Assembly (NCBI RefSeq): GCF_007828835.1
Contig: NZ_VIVL01000002.1
Coordinates: 806,001-870,000 of the forward strand
Direction of reading: 5' to 3'
Source of the DNA: Variovorax beijingensis
GTDB taxonomy: Bacteria > Pseudomonadota > Gammaproteobacteria > Burkholderiales > Burkholderiaceae_C
DNA length: 64,000 bases
Position numbers and translations under genes: made by a program. A model generated the notes under the pieces. That model was not told where the DNA came from and did no database searches. It worked only from the letters and a program-made list of their open reading frames with translations. Shown piece after piece: positions 35,911 to 44,126 of the stretch (positions within the stretch are counted from its first letter, which is position 1; each line of letters begins with the position of its first letter).

Positions 35911-36750
35911 TCACACCGCCACCGGTGCCTTGATGGGATCGTGGTGCCGGTAGTCGAGCACTTCGAAGTCTTCGTACTGGTAGTCGAAGATCGAGGCCGG
36001 CTTGCGCTTGATGTTCAGCGTGGGATACGGGTAGGGCGTGCGGCTCAACTGCAGCGCCACCTGCTCGGCGTGGTTGCTGTAGATGTGGCAGTCGCCGCCG
36101 GTCCAGATGAAGTCGCCCACGTCGAGCTCGCACTGCTGCGCCACCATGTGGGTGAGCAACGCGTAGCTTGCGATGTTGAAGGGCACGCCCAGGAAGATGT
36201 CGGCGCTGCGCTGGTAGAGCTGGCAGCTCAGCCTGCCGCGCTCGCCGGGTGCCTGCGGCGGCGCCACGTAGAACTGGAAGAAGGCATGGCAGGGCATGAG
36301 CGCCATCTTGGAGAGCTCGGCCACGTTCCATGCGCTCACGATGATGCGGCGCGAATCGGGGTTGGTCTTCAGGGTCTTGATGACTTCGGAGATCTGGTCG
36401 ATGTGGCCGCCGTCCGGCGTGGGCCAGCTGCGCCACTGCACCCCGTACACCGGACCCAGGTCGCCGTCCTCGCGCGCCCACTCGTCCCAGATGGTGACGC
36501 CGCGCTCCTTGAGCCAGTTGTTGTTGCTGGAGCCGGTCAGGAACCACAGCAGTTCCTGGATGATGGACCGCAGGTGCACCTTCTTGGTGGTCACCAGCGG
36601 AAAGCCTTCGTTCAGGTCGAAGCGCATCTGGTGGCCGAACACGCTCTTGGTGCCCGTGCCGGTGCGGTCGCTCTTGTGGACGCCATGGGTGTCCACATGG
36701 CGCATGAAATCTTCGTACTGGGAGCGGACGGGGCGGCTGGGCGAGGTCAT
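35911..36750 (-). CDS. thyA: Thymidylate synthase
   Basis: ThyA methylates dUMP to dTMP using methylene-tetrahydrofolate. The 279-residue protein has the catalytic Cys in [13 protein letters not shown] and the conserved [28 protein letters not shown] block, here [20 protein letters not shown], plus [12 protein letters not shown] near the N-terminus. The ATG at 36750 has no Shine-Dalgarno and a TAAAAT box only seven bases upstream, so a leaderless transcript is possible. Only 36 bases separate it from the divergent nitrile hydratase operon. Confidence 0.96.
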   Translation of the reverse strand: MTSPSRPVRSQYEDFMRHVDTHGVHKSDRTGTGTKSVFGHQMRFDLNEGFPLVTTKKVHLRSIIQELLWFLTGSSNNNWLKERGVTIWDEWAREDGDLGPVYGVQWRSWPTPDGGHIDQISEVIKTLKTNPDSRRIIVSAWNVAELSKMALMPCHAFFQFYVAPPQAPGERGRLSCQLYQRSADIFLGVPFNIASYALLTHMVAQQCELDVGDFIWTGGDCHIYSNHAEQVALQLSRTPYPYPTLNIKRKPASIFDYQYEDFEVLDYRHHDPIKAPVAV

Positions 36751-36786
36751 GTTGGGAATTTTACGGGGCGGCGCTAGCATTGGCCG

Positions 36787-37416
36787 ATGACCGGCCATGA
36801 CCACGTCCACGGACACAGCGAACTCGGCGAGATGGACCTGCGCGTGCGGGCACTCGAAAGCGTGCTCACCCAGAAGGGCTACATCGATCCGGCCGCGCTC
36901 GACGTGCTGATCGATACCTACCAGACCCGCATCGGCCCGCGCAACGGCGCGCGCGTGGTGGCCAGGGCCTGGGTCGACCGGGAGTTCCACGACTGGCTGC
37001 TGCAGGATGCCACCGCGGCCATCGCCTCGCTGGGCTACACAGGCCGGCAGGGCGAGCACATGGTGGCGGTGGAAAACACCGCCGAGCAGCACCACATGGT
37101 GGTGTGCACGCTGTGCAGCTGCTATCCCTGGCCGGTGCTCGGCCTGCCGCCCACCTGGTACAAGAGCGCGCCGTACCGCTCGCGGGCCGTGAAGGATCCG
37201 CGCGGCGTGCTGGCCGATTTCGGCACGGTGCTGCCCGAGTCGACGCGCATCCGCGTCTGGGATTCGACCGCCGAGGTGCGCTACCTCGTCATACCGCAGC
37301 GCCCGGAAGGCACCGAAGGCCTGAGCGAAGAAGAGCTTGCCGCGCTGGTCACGCGCGATTCGATGATCGGCACGCGGCGGGTGGAAGCACCCGCAACGCC
37401 GGGGAGCGCCGCATGA
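36787..37416 (+). CDS. nthA: Nitrile hydratase alpha subunit, cobalt type
   Basis: Nitrile hydratase converts nitriles to amides. The alpha subunit holds the metal in the claw Cys107-Thr-Leu-Cys110-Ser-Cys112. Thr at the second position (CTLCSC) is the signature of Co(III) enzymes, while Fe types have CSLCSC. The His-rich start HDHVHGHSE may help cobalt loading. The gene overlaps nthB by four bases (ATGA). No amidase gene or cobalt permease is in the operon. Confidence 0.94.
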   Translation: MTGHDHVHGHSELGEMDLRVRALESVLTQKGYIDPAALDVLIDTYQTRIGPRNGARVVARAWVDREFHDWLLQDATAAIASLGYTGRQGEHMVAVENTAEQHHMVVCTLCSCYPWPVLGLPPTWYKSAPYRSRAVKDPRGVLADFGTVLPESTRIRVWDSTAEVRYLVIPQRPEGTEGLSEEELAALVTRDSMIGTRRVEAPATPGSAA

Positions 37417-38078
37417 GCTATCTCACGCATGCCGACCTCGGCGGCCAGCCCGGTTTCGGCGCGGTCACGCCCGAGCCCGAAGGCGAGCTGTTCCATGCCG
37501 CGTGGGAGCCGCGCGCGCTGGCGCTCACGCTCGCCATGGGCGCGACCGGCTCCTGGAACATCGATGCGAGCCGCGCCGTGCGCGAGACGCTGCCGGACTA
37601 CGCAAACCTGAGCTACTACCAGATATGGCTCGGCGCGCTGGAGCAGCTGATGCTGAAGCGCGGCCAGGTCTTTGCGGACGAACTCGCATCGGGCGAAATG
37701 CGCCATCCCGCTGCACCGGTCGCCCGCGTGCTGCAGGCCGCCGGCGTTCCGGCCGTGCTGGCCAAGGGCTCGCCCACCCGGCGCCCCGAGGCCGGCCCGG
37801 CGCGCTTCGCCGTCGGCCAGCGCGTACGCATGCACCGCGGCAAGGTCGACCACCACACGCGGCTGCCGGGCTACGTGCAGGGCAAGCGCGGCGTGATCGA
37901 ACATGTGCATGGCGCGCATGTGTTCGCCGATTCGAATGCGCAGGGCCGGGGCGAGCAGCCGCAGTGGCTCTACACCGTGGTCTTCGACGAGGCCGAGCTC
38001 TGGGGCGAGGACGCGCCGCGCCAGAACCTCGCGGTGTCGGTCGATGCCTGGGAAAGCTACCTGGAGCCTGCCGCATGA
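37413..38078 (+). CDS. nthB: Nitrile hydratase beta subunit
   Basis: The 221-residue protein has the beta-subunit start [32 protein letters not shown] region and the C-terminal SH3-like domain [37 protein letters not shown]. It pairs with the alpha subunit to complete the active site. The ATG at 37413 overlaps the nthA stop, and its own stop overlaps the accessory gene (ATGA). The overlaps suit balanced synthesis of the subunits. Confidence 0.93.
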   Translation: MSYLTHADLGGQPGFGAVTPEPEGELFHAAWEPRALALTLAMGATGSWNIDASRAVRETLPDYANLSYYQIWLGALEQLMLKRGQVFADELASGEMRHPAAPVARVLQAAGVPAVLAKGSPTRRPEAGPARFAVGQRVRMHRGKVDHHTRLPGYVQGKRGVIEHVHGAHVFADSNAQGRGEQPQWLYTVVFDEAELWGEDAPRQNLAVSVDAWESYLEPAA

Positions 38079-38449
38079 ACAGCGGCGGCATGCCACCGCC
38101 CGCGCTGGCGCCCGGCATGCCGCGCGATGCCGACGGGCCGGTGTTCAACGCACCCTGGGAAGCCCAGGCCTTCGCAATGACGCTGGCACTGCATGAGCGC
38201 GGCCTCTTCACCTGGGCCGAGTGGGCCGAGGCGCTCGCCGCGCAGATCGCCGCCGCGCAGGCCGCGGGCGACCCCGACACCGGCAACACTTATTACCGCC
38301 ACTGGCTCGCCGCGCTCGAAGGCCTGGTCGCGCGCAAGGGCGTGAGCTCGGGCGACGAACTCGCGCGCTACCGCCACGCCTGGGACCACGCGGCCGACCG
38401 CACGCCGCACGGGCAGCCCATCGAGCTGCGCGGCGAAGACTTCGCCTAG
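38075..38449 (+). CDS. Nitrile hydratase accessory protein
   Basis: The 124-residue protein resembles the N-terminal half of a nitrile hydratase beta subunit (FNAPWEAQAFAMTLALHERGLFTWAEWAEALAAQI) and corresponds to the activator family that delivers cobalt to the alpha subunit by subunit swapping. It is the third gene of an operon with four-base overlaps. Its stop overlaps the convergent FAD oxidase gene (CTAG). Confidence 0.85.
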   Translation: MNSGGMPPPALAPGMPRDADGPVFNAPWEAQAFAMTLALHERGLFTWAEWAEALAAQIAAAQAAGDPDTGNTYYRHWLAALEGLVARKGVSSGDELARYRHAWDHAADRTPHGQPIELRGEDFA

Positions 38450-39879
38450 ACGCGGATCACCCGCCCCGGATTGAGGATGTTCTTCGGATCGAGCCCGCGC
38501 TTGATCGCACGCATCATCTCCAGCGCCACGGGCGACTTGTGCTTCTCGAGCTTGTCGACCTTGAGCGAGCCCACGCCATGCTCGGCCGAGAACGAGCCGC
38601 CGAACTTCTCGACCGCGTCGTACACCAGCGTGTTGATGCGCTCTTCCTCGTTCTTCAGGAAAGCCTTGGTGTCGATGTTCTCGGGCGCCTGCACGTTGTA
38701 GTGCAGGTTGCCGTCGCCCAGGTGGCCGAAGTTCACCAGCCGCACGCCGGCGATCTCGCGCGCCAGCAGGGCGTCGGTTTCTTCCACGAAGGCCGGAATG
38801 CGCGACACCGGAATCGAGATGTCGTGCTTGATGTTCAGGCCTTCCTCGGCCTGCGCGAGCGGAATGCTCTCGCGGATGTGCCAGAGCTGGTGCGCCTGCG
38901 CGAGGTTCTCGGCCACCACCGCATCGGTCACGCAGCCGTCTTCGAAAGCCGTTTCGAGCAGTGCCTCGAAGCGCGAACGCGCGTGGTCTTCGGATTCGCT
39001 GTCGGAGTTCTCGAGCAGCACGCAGTACGGCACGGCCTCATCGCCGATGAACGGCACGCGCAACTGCGGCATGTGCTTGTCGACCAGGCTCAATGCAAAC
39101 CGGCCCATCACCTCGAAGCCCGTGAGGCCCGAGCCCAGCTGCCTGTGCGCCAGGCCCAGCAGCGTGACCGCGTGGTCGAGCGAGGGCACCGCGGCCCAGG
39201 CCGTGAGCTGCGCGGCGGGCAGCGGGTAGAGCTTCATCGTCGCCGCGGTGATGATGCCCAGGGTGCCTTCGCTGCCGATCATCAGGTCGCGCAGGTCGTA
39301 GCCGGTGTTGTCCTTGCGCAGCCCGCTGGTGCCTTCCCAGATCTCGCCCTGCGGCGTGACCACCTCGAGGCCCAGGCACAGCTCGCGCGTGTTGCCATAG
39401 CGCACCACCTGCGTGCCGCCGGCATTGGTCGCCAGGTTGCCGCCGATGGTGCAGCTGCCCTCGGCCGCCAGGCTCAGCGGGAACAGGAAGCCCTGCTTCT
39501 CGGCCGCCTCCTGCAGCGTCTGCAGGATGCAGCCGGCCTCCACCGTCATCGTGAGGTTGGCGGCGTCGATGGTGCGGATGGCGTTCAGCCGCTGCAGGCT
39601 CAGCACCACCTGCGTGCCGCTGTCGTCGGGAATGGAGCCCACGGCGAGGCCGGTGTTGCCGCCCTGCGGCACGATGGCCGTGCCGGCCGCGGCGCAGGCC
39701 TTGACCACCTCGGCCACCTGCTGCGCATTGGCCGGCCGCACCACGGCCAGCGACTTGCCGCGCGCGCGCTTGCGCCAGTCCTGTTCGTAGGCGCTAAGGT
39801 CGCCCTCGTTCAGCACGTGCTGCGCACCGACGATGGCACGCAGCTGATCGACGAGGGAAGCGGAAGAAGAAGTCGTCAT
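38446..39879 (-). CDS. FAD-linked oxidase (D-2-hydroxyacid dehydrogenase type)
   Basis: This 477-residue flavoprotein has the VAO-type FAD domain (VRPANAQQVAEVV, IVPQGGNTGL, GGNLATNAGG, RDLMIGSEGTLGII). The C-terminal cap domain has FGHLGDGNLHYN and SAEHGVGSLKV. Relatives are D-lactate, D-2-hydroxyglutarate and glycolate dehydrogenases; sequence does not settle which. It is a soluble or peripheral enzyme feeding electrons to the respiratory chain. The ATG at 39879 overlaps the stop of the upstream DUF2069 gene. Confidence 0.9.
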   Translation of the reverse strand: MTTSSSASLVDQLRAIVGAQHVLNEGDLSAYEQDWRKRARGKSLAVVRPANAQQVAEVVKACAAAGTAIVPQGGNTGLAVGSIPDDSGTQVVLSLQRLNAIRTIDAANLTMTVEAGCILQTLQEAAEKQGFLFPLSLAAEGSCTIGGNLATNAGGTQVVRYGNTRELCLGLEVVTPQGEIWEGTSGLRKDNTGYDLRDLMIGSEGTLGIITAATMKLYPLPAAQLTAWAAVPSLDHAVTLLGLAHRQLGSGLTGFEVMGRFALSLVDKHMPQLRVPFIGDEAVPYCVLLENSDSESEDHARSRFEALLETAFEDGCVTDAVVAENLAQAHQLWHIRESIPLAQAEEGLNIKHDISIPVSRIPAFVEETDALLAREIAGVRLVNFGHLGDGNLHYNVQAPENIDTKAFLKNEEERINTLVYDAVEKFGGSFSAEHGVGSLKVDKLEKHKSPVALEMMRAIKRGLDPKNILNPGRVIRV

Positions 39880-40283
39880 GGGGTGGAAGTCTCCAGTTGG
39901 CGGGCCGCCTTGGCGTTGCGCAGGCGCAGCCTGACGTGCAATGCGCAGGCGGTGAAGAGCGCGAGGCACAGCAGCACCTCGATGAGCGCGAGCACCTGGC
40001 CCACGCCGTTGGTGTCGCTCCAGGCGCGCACCACGCCCTCGGTGAAATAGAGCCAGATCATCAGGCTGACCCAGCGGTAGGTGTACATGCGGTTCTTGTA
40101 GAGCCCCGCGAGCGGAATGACCAGCGGCAGCACCTTGAGCGCCAGCAGCGAGCCGCCGGGCCGCAGCGGCGCGAGCCACAGCTCCCAGGCCAGGCCCAGC
40201 ACGATCAGACCGGCGAGGCTGCCCACGGCGAGCCAGCGGGTGGCGCTGACGGAAGAAGAGGTTTGCGGCGTGATGGTTGTCAT
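39876..40283 (-). CDS. DUF2069 membrane protein
   Basis: This 135-residue protein has about four hydrophobic helices: one near residues 17-35, one at LLALKVLPLVIPLAGLYKNRMY, one at WLYFTEGVV and one near ALIEVLLCLALFTACALHV. It matches DUF2069, a small inner-membrane family of unknown function. The ATG at 40283 is preferred; an upstream frame from 40361 runs through a repeat and is unlikely to be translated. Its stop overlaps the FAD oxidase start. Confidence 0.8.
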   Translation of the reverse strand: MTTITPQTSSSVSATRWLAVGSLAGLIVLGLAWELWLAPLRPGGSLLALKVLPLVIPLAGLYKNRMYTYRWVSLMIWLYFTEGVVRAWSDTNGVGQVLALIEVLLCLALFTACALHVRLRLRNAKAARQLETSTP

Positions 40284-40288
40284 GGGCG

Positions 40289-40335
40289 GAACACCGCGGA
40301 ACCTGAGGCACGAAGTGCGCAAAGACGGGGGAAGG
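40289..40335 (+). repeat. Dispersed palindromic repeat, copy C (internally deleted)
   Basis: The outer parts GGAACACCGCGGAACC and GGCACGAAGTGCGCAAAGAC match copy B, but the central hairpin section (about 50 bases) is missing. It lies between the divergent DUF2069 and yihY genes and must overlap their promoter region. Confidence 0.7.
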
Positions 40336-40347
40336 GATCGGGTTCTT

Positions 40348-41559
40348 ATGATACCGGCCATGAATCGTCGTCAGCTCTGGAGGGATCTTTCGCGCTTTCC
40401 GTGGGGCAACACCGCGGCGGTGCTGGGCGAGCGTTTCCGCGAAGACCGGCTGGGCCTCACGGCCAGCAGCCTCACCTTCACCACCACCATTGCGATGGTG
40501 CCGTTCTTCACGGTGGCGCTCGCGCTTTTCACCGTGTTCCCGATGTTCGCCAAGCTGCAGGGGCGGCTGCAGCGCTGGCTTATCGAGAGCCTGATTCCCG
40601 ACAACATCGCGCGCCAGGTGCTGGGCTACCTGAACCAGTTCTCGAGCAAGGCCGGCGGGCTCGGCATCGCGGGCCTGGTGGTGCTGCTGATCACCGCCAT
40701 TGCGCTGATCCTCACCATCGACAAGACGCTCAACAACATCTGGCGCGTGCGCTCGCCCCGGCCCTTTGCGCAGCGCGTGCTGATCTACTGGGCCGCCATC
40801 ACGCTCGGGCCGCTGATCCTGGCGGTGAGCCTCTCGACCACCTCGTACGTGTTCGCGGCATCGCGCGACGTGGTGGGCGGAAGCATCCTCAAGCTGTTCT
40901 TCGATACCTTCGAATTCGTGCTGCTCGCGGCCGGCATGGCCTCGCTCTACCACTACGTGCCGAACACCAACGTGCGCTGGTCGCATGCCTGGGCCGGCGG
41001 CATCTTCGTGGCGGCCGCCATCGAGATTGCCAAGCGCGTGCTGGGCTACTACCTGAGCCTGGTGCCGACCTATTCGGTGCTCTACGGCGCCTTTGCCACC
41101 GTGCCGATCCTGCTGGTGTGGATCTACGTGGCCTGGGTCATCGTGCTGCTGGGCGCGGTCATCGCGGCCTACCTGCCGAGCCTGTTGACCGGCGTTGCGC
41201 GCCGGGGCGGGCGGGCCGGATGGCCGCTGCAGCTGGCCATGGAGGTGCTGCAGCACCTGGCGCGGGCGCGCGCCACGCCGGCCAAGGGCATGGGTGCCAC
41301 CGAACTCGTCACGCGCATGCGGGTCGATGCGCTGCAGGTGGTGCCGGTGCTCGAAACGCTGGTGGCGCTGGACTGGATCGCGCCGCTCGCCGAGGAAACC
41401 GCCCATGAAGACCCGCGCTACGTGCTGCTGGCCGATCCGTCCACGCCGATCGAGCCGCTGCTCAGGGAGTTGCTGATGCCGCGCGCCGAACCGCTCGAAG
41501 ACCTCTGGCGCAAAGGCCCGCTGCACTCGCTGCGCCTGGGCGACGTGCTCCTGATTTGA
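40348..41559 (+). CDS. YihY family inner membrane protein
   Basis: This 403-residue protein has the YihY/virulence-factor BrkB domain with about six helices (LTASSLTFTTTIAMVPFFTVALALF, LGIAGLVVLLITAIALILTI, the YSVLYGAFATVPILLVWIYVAWVIVLLGA block). A C-terminal cytoplasmic domain of about 100 residues follows that may be a winged helix. The old name RNase BN is wrong for this family; function is unknown. The start may be the ATG at 40348 or at 40360 (MNRRQLWRDL). Confidence 0.86.
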   Translation: MIPAMNRRQLWRDLSRFPWGNTAAVLGERFREDRLGLTASSLTFTTTIAMVPFFTVALALFTVFPMFAKLQGRLQRWLIESLIPDNIARQVLGYLNQFSSKAGGLGIAGLVVLLITAIALILTIDKTLNNIWRVRSPRPFAQRVLIYWAAITLGPLILAVSLSTTSYVFAASRDVVGGSILKLFFDTFEFVLLAAGMASLYHYVPNTNVRWSHAWAGGIFVAAAIEIAKRVLGYYLSLVPTYSVLYGAFATVPILLVWIYVAWVIVLLGAVIAAYLPSLLTGVARRGGRAGWPLQLAMEVLQHLARARATPAKGMGATELVTRMRVDALQVVPVLETLVALDWIAPLAEETAHEDPRYVLLADPSTPIEPLLRELLMPRAEPLEDLWRKGPLHSLRLGDVLLI

Positions 41560-41569
41560 TAGTGGCCCC

Positions 41570-41908
41570 TCAGATCTTGACCTTGCCCAGCCAGATGTCG
41601 CGGTACATCGCCCAGTCGCCCATGAAGCTGTAGAGCGGGCGCTTGAATGAGGCCGGCTTGTTCTTCTCGAAGCCGAAATGCCCGACCCAGGCAAAGCCGT
41701 AGCCCGCAACCAGCCCGGCCAGCAGCCAGAGCGGGTTGAGCGTGACGACCAGCGCCACCAGGCACAGCAGCGAGATCGTCGAGCCCGCGAAGTGCAGGCG
41801 CCGGCAGGTGCGGTTGGCATGCTCGCTCAGGTAGAAGGGGTAGAACTCCGCGAAACTCTTGAAACGTCGCGGATCGACAGCAGATTCCGGGGCAGTCGTG
41901 GTGTTCAT
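41570..41908 (-). CDS. DUF962 / Mpo1-like membrane protein
   Basis: This 112-residue protein has the DUF962 core FAEFYPFYLSEHANRTCRRLHFAGS, two helices around residues 45-75 and the end FSFMGDWAMYRDIW-type, here YSFMGDWAMYRDIWLGK. The yeast homologue Mpo1 is a dioxygenase of 2-hydroxy fatty acids, using conserved His residues, several of which are kept here. The ATG at 41908 follows CAGGAGA. It is convergent with yihY, with 10 bases between. Confidence 0.83.
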   Translation of the reverse strand: MNTTTAPESAVDPRRFKSFAEFYPFYLSEHANRTCRRLHFAGSTISLLCLVALVVTLNPLWLLAGLVAGYGFAWVGHFGFEKNKPASFKRPLYSFMGDWAMYRDIWLGKVKI

Positions 41909-42009
41909 CGTGCGGGTCTCCTGAACGCCGGAGGCGCTTTGTCCATAATAGCCACGACCTCCCGGCCGCACCACTGCGGCTTCGTATTCACACCTTCGCC
42001 GCATCAGCC

Positions 42010-42393
42010 TTGAGCGCTCTTCCTGCCGCCCCCGTTTCCGCCGAGCCCGCCAGCGATGCGCCGTGGGTCGTGTGCCTGTGCGCCGAATGGTGCGGCACCT
42101 GCCGCGACTACCGGCCGCTGCTCGAGCAGGTGGCGCGGGCGCATCCGCAGTTCCGCTTCGCCTGGGTCGACATCGAGGACCACGCCGAGATTGCCGATGC
42201 CTTCGACGTCGAGACCTTTCCGACGCTGCTGATCGCCGGTGCCGACGGCACCCGCTTCCTGGGCCCGCTGCTGCCGCATGCGGAGACGCTCTCGCGCATG
42301 CTCGGCGCGCTGCAGGCGCCGCAGCCTTCCAGCCTCAACGTCGACCTGCTGCTGGCGGTGCTCGAGAAGCGTCCCGCCGACTTCGCGGTCTGA
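42010..42393 (+). CDS. Thioredoxin-like protein
   Basis: The 127-residue protein has a thioredoxin fold with the active site AEWCGTCRDYRP (CGTC rather than CGPC) and the cis-proline in ETFPTLLI. It is cytoplasmic, without signal peptide. The start seems to be a TTG at 42010. It probably acts as a disulfide reductase, though the missing Pro in the active site raises the redox potential in family members. The next gene starts 14 bases later. Confidence 0.85.
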   Translation: MSALPAAPVSAEPASDAPWVVCLCAEWCGTCRDYRPLLEQVARAHPQFRFAWVDIEDHAEIADAFDVETFPTLLIAGADGTRFLGPLLPHAETLSRMLGALQAPQPSSLNVDLLLAVLEKRPADFAV

Positions 42394-42407
42394 CCGCGCC
42401 GCATCCC

Positions 42408-43073
42408 ATGAACATCCTGATCTTTGGCGCCACCGGCATGGTGGGGCAGGGCGTGCTGCGCGAATGCCTGCTCGCGCCCGACGTGGCCCGCGTGCTCGCG
42501 GTCGGCCGCAGGGCCACGGCGCAGCAGCACCCGAAGCTGCAGGACCTGGTCATTCCGGACATGTTCGACTACAGCGGCTTCGAGCCGCAGCTGCAGGGCT
42601 TCGACGCCTGCTTCTTCTGCCTCGGCGTGTCGTCGGTCGGCATGAAGGAGGCCGACTACAAGCGCATTACCTACGACCTCACGATGGCTGCCGCCACCGT
42701 GCTCGCGCGGCTCAACCCGGGCATGACCTTCACCTACGTGACGGGTGCGGGCACCGACAGCAGCGAGCGCGGCAGCAGCATGTGGGCGCGCGTGAAGGGC
42801 GCGACCGAAAACGCCTTGCTCAAGCTGCCGTTCAAGGCCGCCTACATGTTCCGCCCCGGCATGATCCAGCCGCTACATGGCGTGCGTTCGAAGACGCCGC
42901 TCTACCAGGCCGCGATCATGGTGCTCAAGCCTGTGCTCGGGCTGGCCTACCGGCTCTGGCCCGACAAGGTGACGACCACCGAGAAGGTGGGCCGCGCCAT
43001 GCTGGCCGTGGCGCGGCACGGCGCGCCGAAGGTGCTGCTCGATCCGGCCGACATCAACGCGCTGGGCCGCTGA
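42408..43073 (+). CDS. NAD(P)-binding Rossmann protein (atypical SDR)
   Basis: This 221-residue protein begins MNILIFGATGMVGQGVLREC, a GxxGxxG dinucleotide motif of the atypical short-chain dehydrogenase type. The body (CFFCLGVSSVGMKEADYKRITYDL, YVTGAGTDSSERGSSMWARVKGATE) is conserved in small epimerase-like proteins whose substrate is unknown. It lacks a classic YxxxK catalytic pair. It lies 14 bases behind the thioredoxin gene and convergent with a LysR gene. Confidence 0.8.
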   Translation: MNILIFGATGMVGQGVLRECLLAPDVARVLAVGRRATAQQHPKLQDLVIPDMFDYSGFEPQLQGFDACFFCLGVSSVGMKEADYKRITYDLTMAAATVLARLNPGMTFTYVTGAGTDSSERGSSMWARVKGATENALLKLPFKAAYMFRPGMIQPLHGVRSKTPLYQAAIMVLKPVLGLAYRLWPDKVTTTEKVGRAMLAVARHGAPKVLLDPADINALGR

Positions 43074-43076
43074 GGC

Positions 43077-44015
43077 TCAGACGCTCGAACGCGCACGCCC
43101 CAGCTTGCGCCGGCCTGCGCTGGCAATGGCATGCACCAGGTGTTGCACGAACTCCTGCGCCAATGGCGTGAGCGTGCGGCCTTCGAGCGCCAGCACCTGA
43201 AGCTGCCGCTGCTGCAGCGGTGCCTCGGCGAAAGGGCGCGCCACCACCGTGCCCGCATCGATCAGGTGCGTGACCGTGAGGTGCCCCGACAGCATCACGT
43301 CCGGTGTGCGCAGCAGCGGCAGCAGCACCGACGAGAAATTGCTGACGAAGATCGCGCGGTACTGCAGGCCCTGCAGGCTGCACGCCTGGTCGAACAGCTG
43401 CCGCGCGGTCACGCCCTTGTCGCCCACGGCCAGCGGGTAGCGCACCGCGTCCGCCACCGACACCACGCGCTGCCGCGCCAGCGGATGGTCGGGGCGCAGC
43501 ACCGCGAACACCGGCGCATTGGCCGAGTGCTCGATCTTCAGGCCGGGCTCCGGCGCCACCACGTACTTGAGTGCGATGTCCGCCTCGCCGCGCGCGAGCA
43601 GCGCGCTCACGCCATCGGGCGAGCCCACATGGAGTTCGAGCTGCGTGCCCGGATGCGCCGACTCGAAGCTGCGCATGAGCTGCGGCATGAAGTGCGCGGC
43701 AAAGCCTTCGGTGCAAGCCATGCGGATGCAGTGCGCGCTGCGGCCGCCGAGGTCGCGCACCTGCTCGATGACCTGCTCGATGTCGAGCTGCGCATTGCGC
43801 AGGTGCGCCGCGAGCCGCTCGCCGGCCGCGGTGAGCGCCATGCCCCTGGCGTGGCGCTCGAACAAGGGCGTGCCCAGGCTGTCCTCGAGCTTGGCGATCT
43901 GCCGGCTGACCGCCGACGAGGCCACGAACAGCCGCGCCGCGGCCTGGCTGACCGAGCCGCTGCGCGCCACCTCCAGGAAATGGCGCATCGGAATGCTGAG
44001 GAGCGGTGGTGTCAT
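43077..44015 (-). CDS. LysR-family transcriptional regulator
   Basis: This 312-residue regulator has the N-terminal helix-turn-helix MRHFLEVARSGSVSQAAARL and SSAVSRQIAKLEDSLGTPLFERH. The effector domain runs from about residue 95. It is divergent from the M20 peptidase-Bug operon, with the perfect palindrome TTGCCTTGAAGGCAA in between, so it very probably controls that operon. The effector is unknown but may be the peptidase substrate or product. Confidence 0.9.
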   Translation of the reverse strand: MTPPLLSIPMRHFLEVARSGSVSQAAARLFVASSAVSRQIAKLEDSLGTPLFERHARGMALTAAGERLAAHLRNAQLDIEQVIEQVRDLGGRSAHCIRMACTEGFAAHFMPQLMRSFESAHPGTQLELHVGSPDGVSALLARGEADIALKYVVAPEPGLKIEHSANAPVFAVLRPDHPLARQRVVSVADAVRYPLAVGDKGVTARQLFDQACSLQGLQYRAIFVSNFSSVLLPLLRTPDVMLSGHLTVTHLIDAGTVVARPFAEAPLQQRQLQVLALEGRTLTPLAQEFVQHLVHAIASAGRRKLGRARSSV

Positions 44016-44028
44016 GGCGATTGAAGCG

Positions 44029-44043
44029 TTGCCTTGAAGGCAA
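44029..44043. promoter_or_regulatory. Predicted LysR operator, perfect palindrome
   Basis: TTGCCTTGAAGGCAA is a perfect 15-base palindrome about a central G and fits the T-N11-A rule for LysR sites. It lies 14 bases upstream of the lysR start and 84 bases upstream of the peptidase start. Confidence 0.65.
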
Positions 44044-44126
44044 TGGTAGCTTGCGAAATCGGTGCTGGAAGCATCGCCCTTCAGGCCTTGTACTTGCTGC
44101 ATCCCACGCCAACAGGAAATCCCTCC

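Noticed and set aside
38446..41820. A minus-strand open frame of over 1100 codons across yihY and the FAD oxidase.
   Set aside because: Only the part from 39879 has recognisable FAD-oxidase motifs. The remainder is antisense to yihY and DUF2069.
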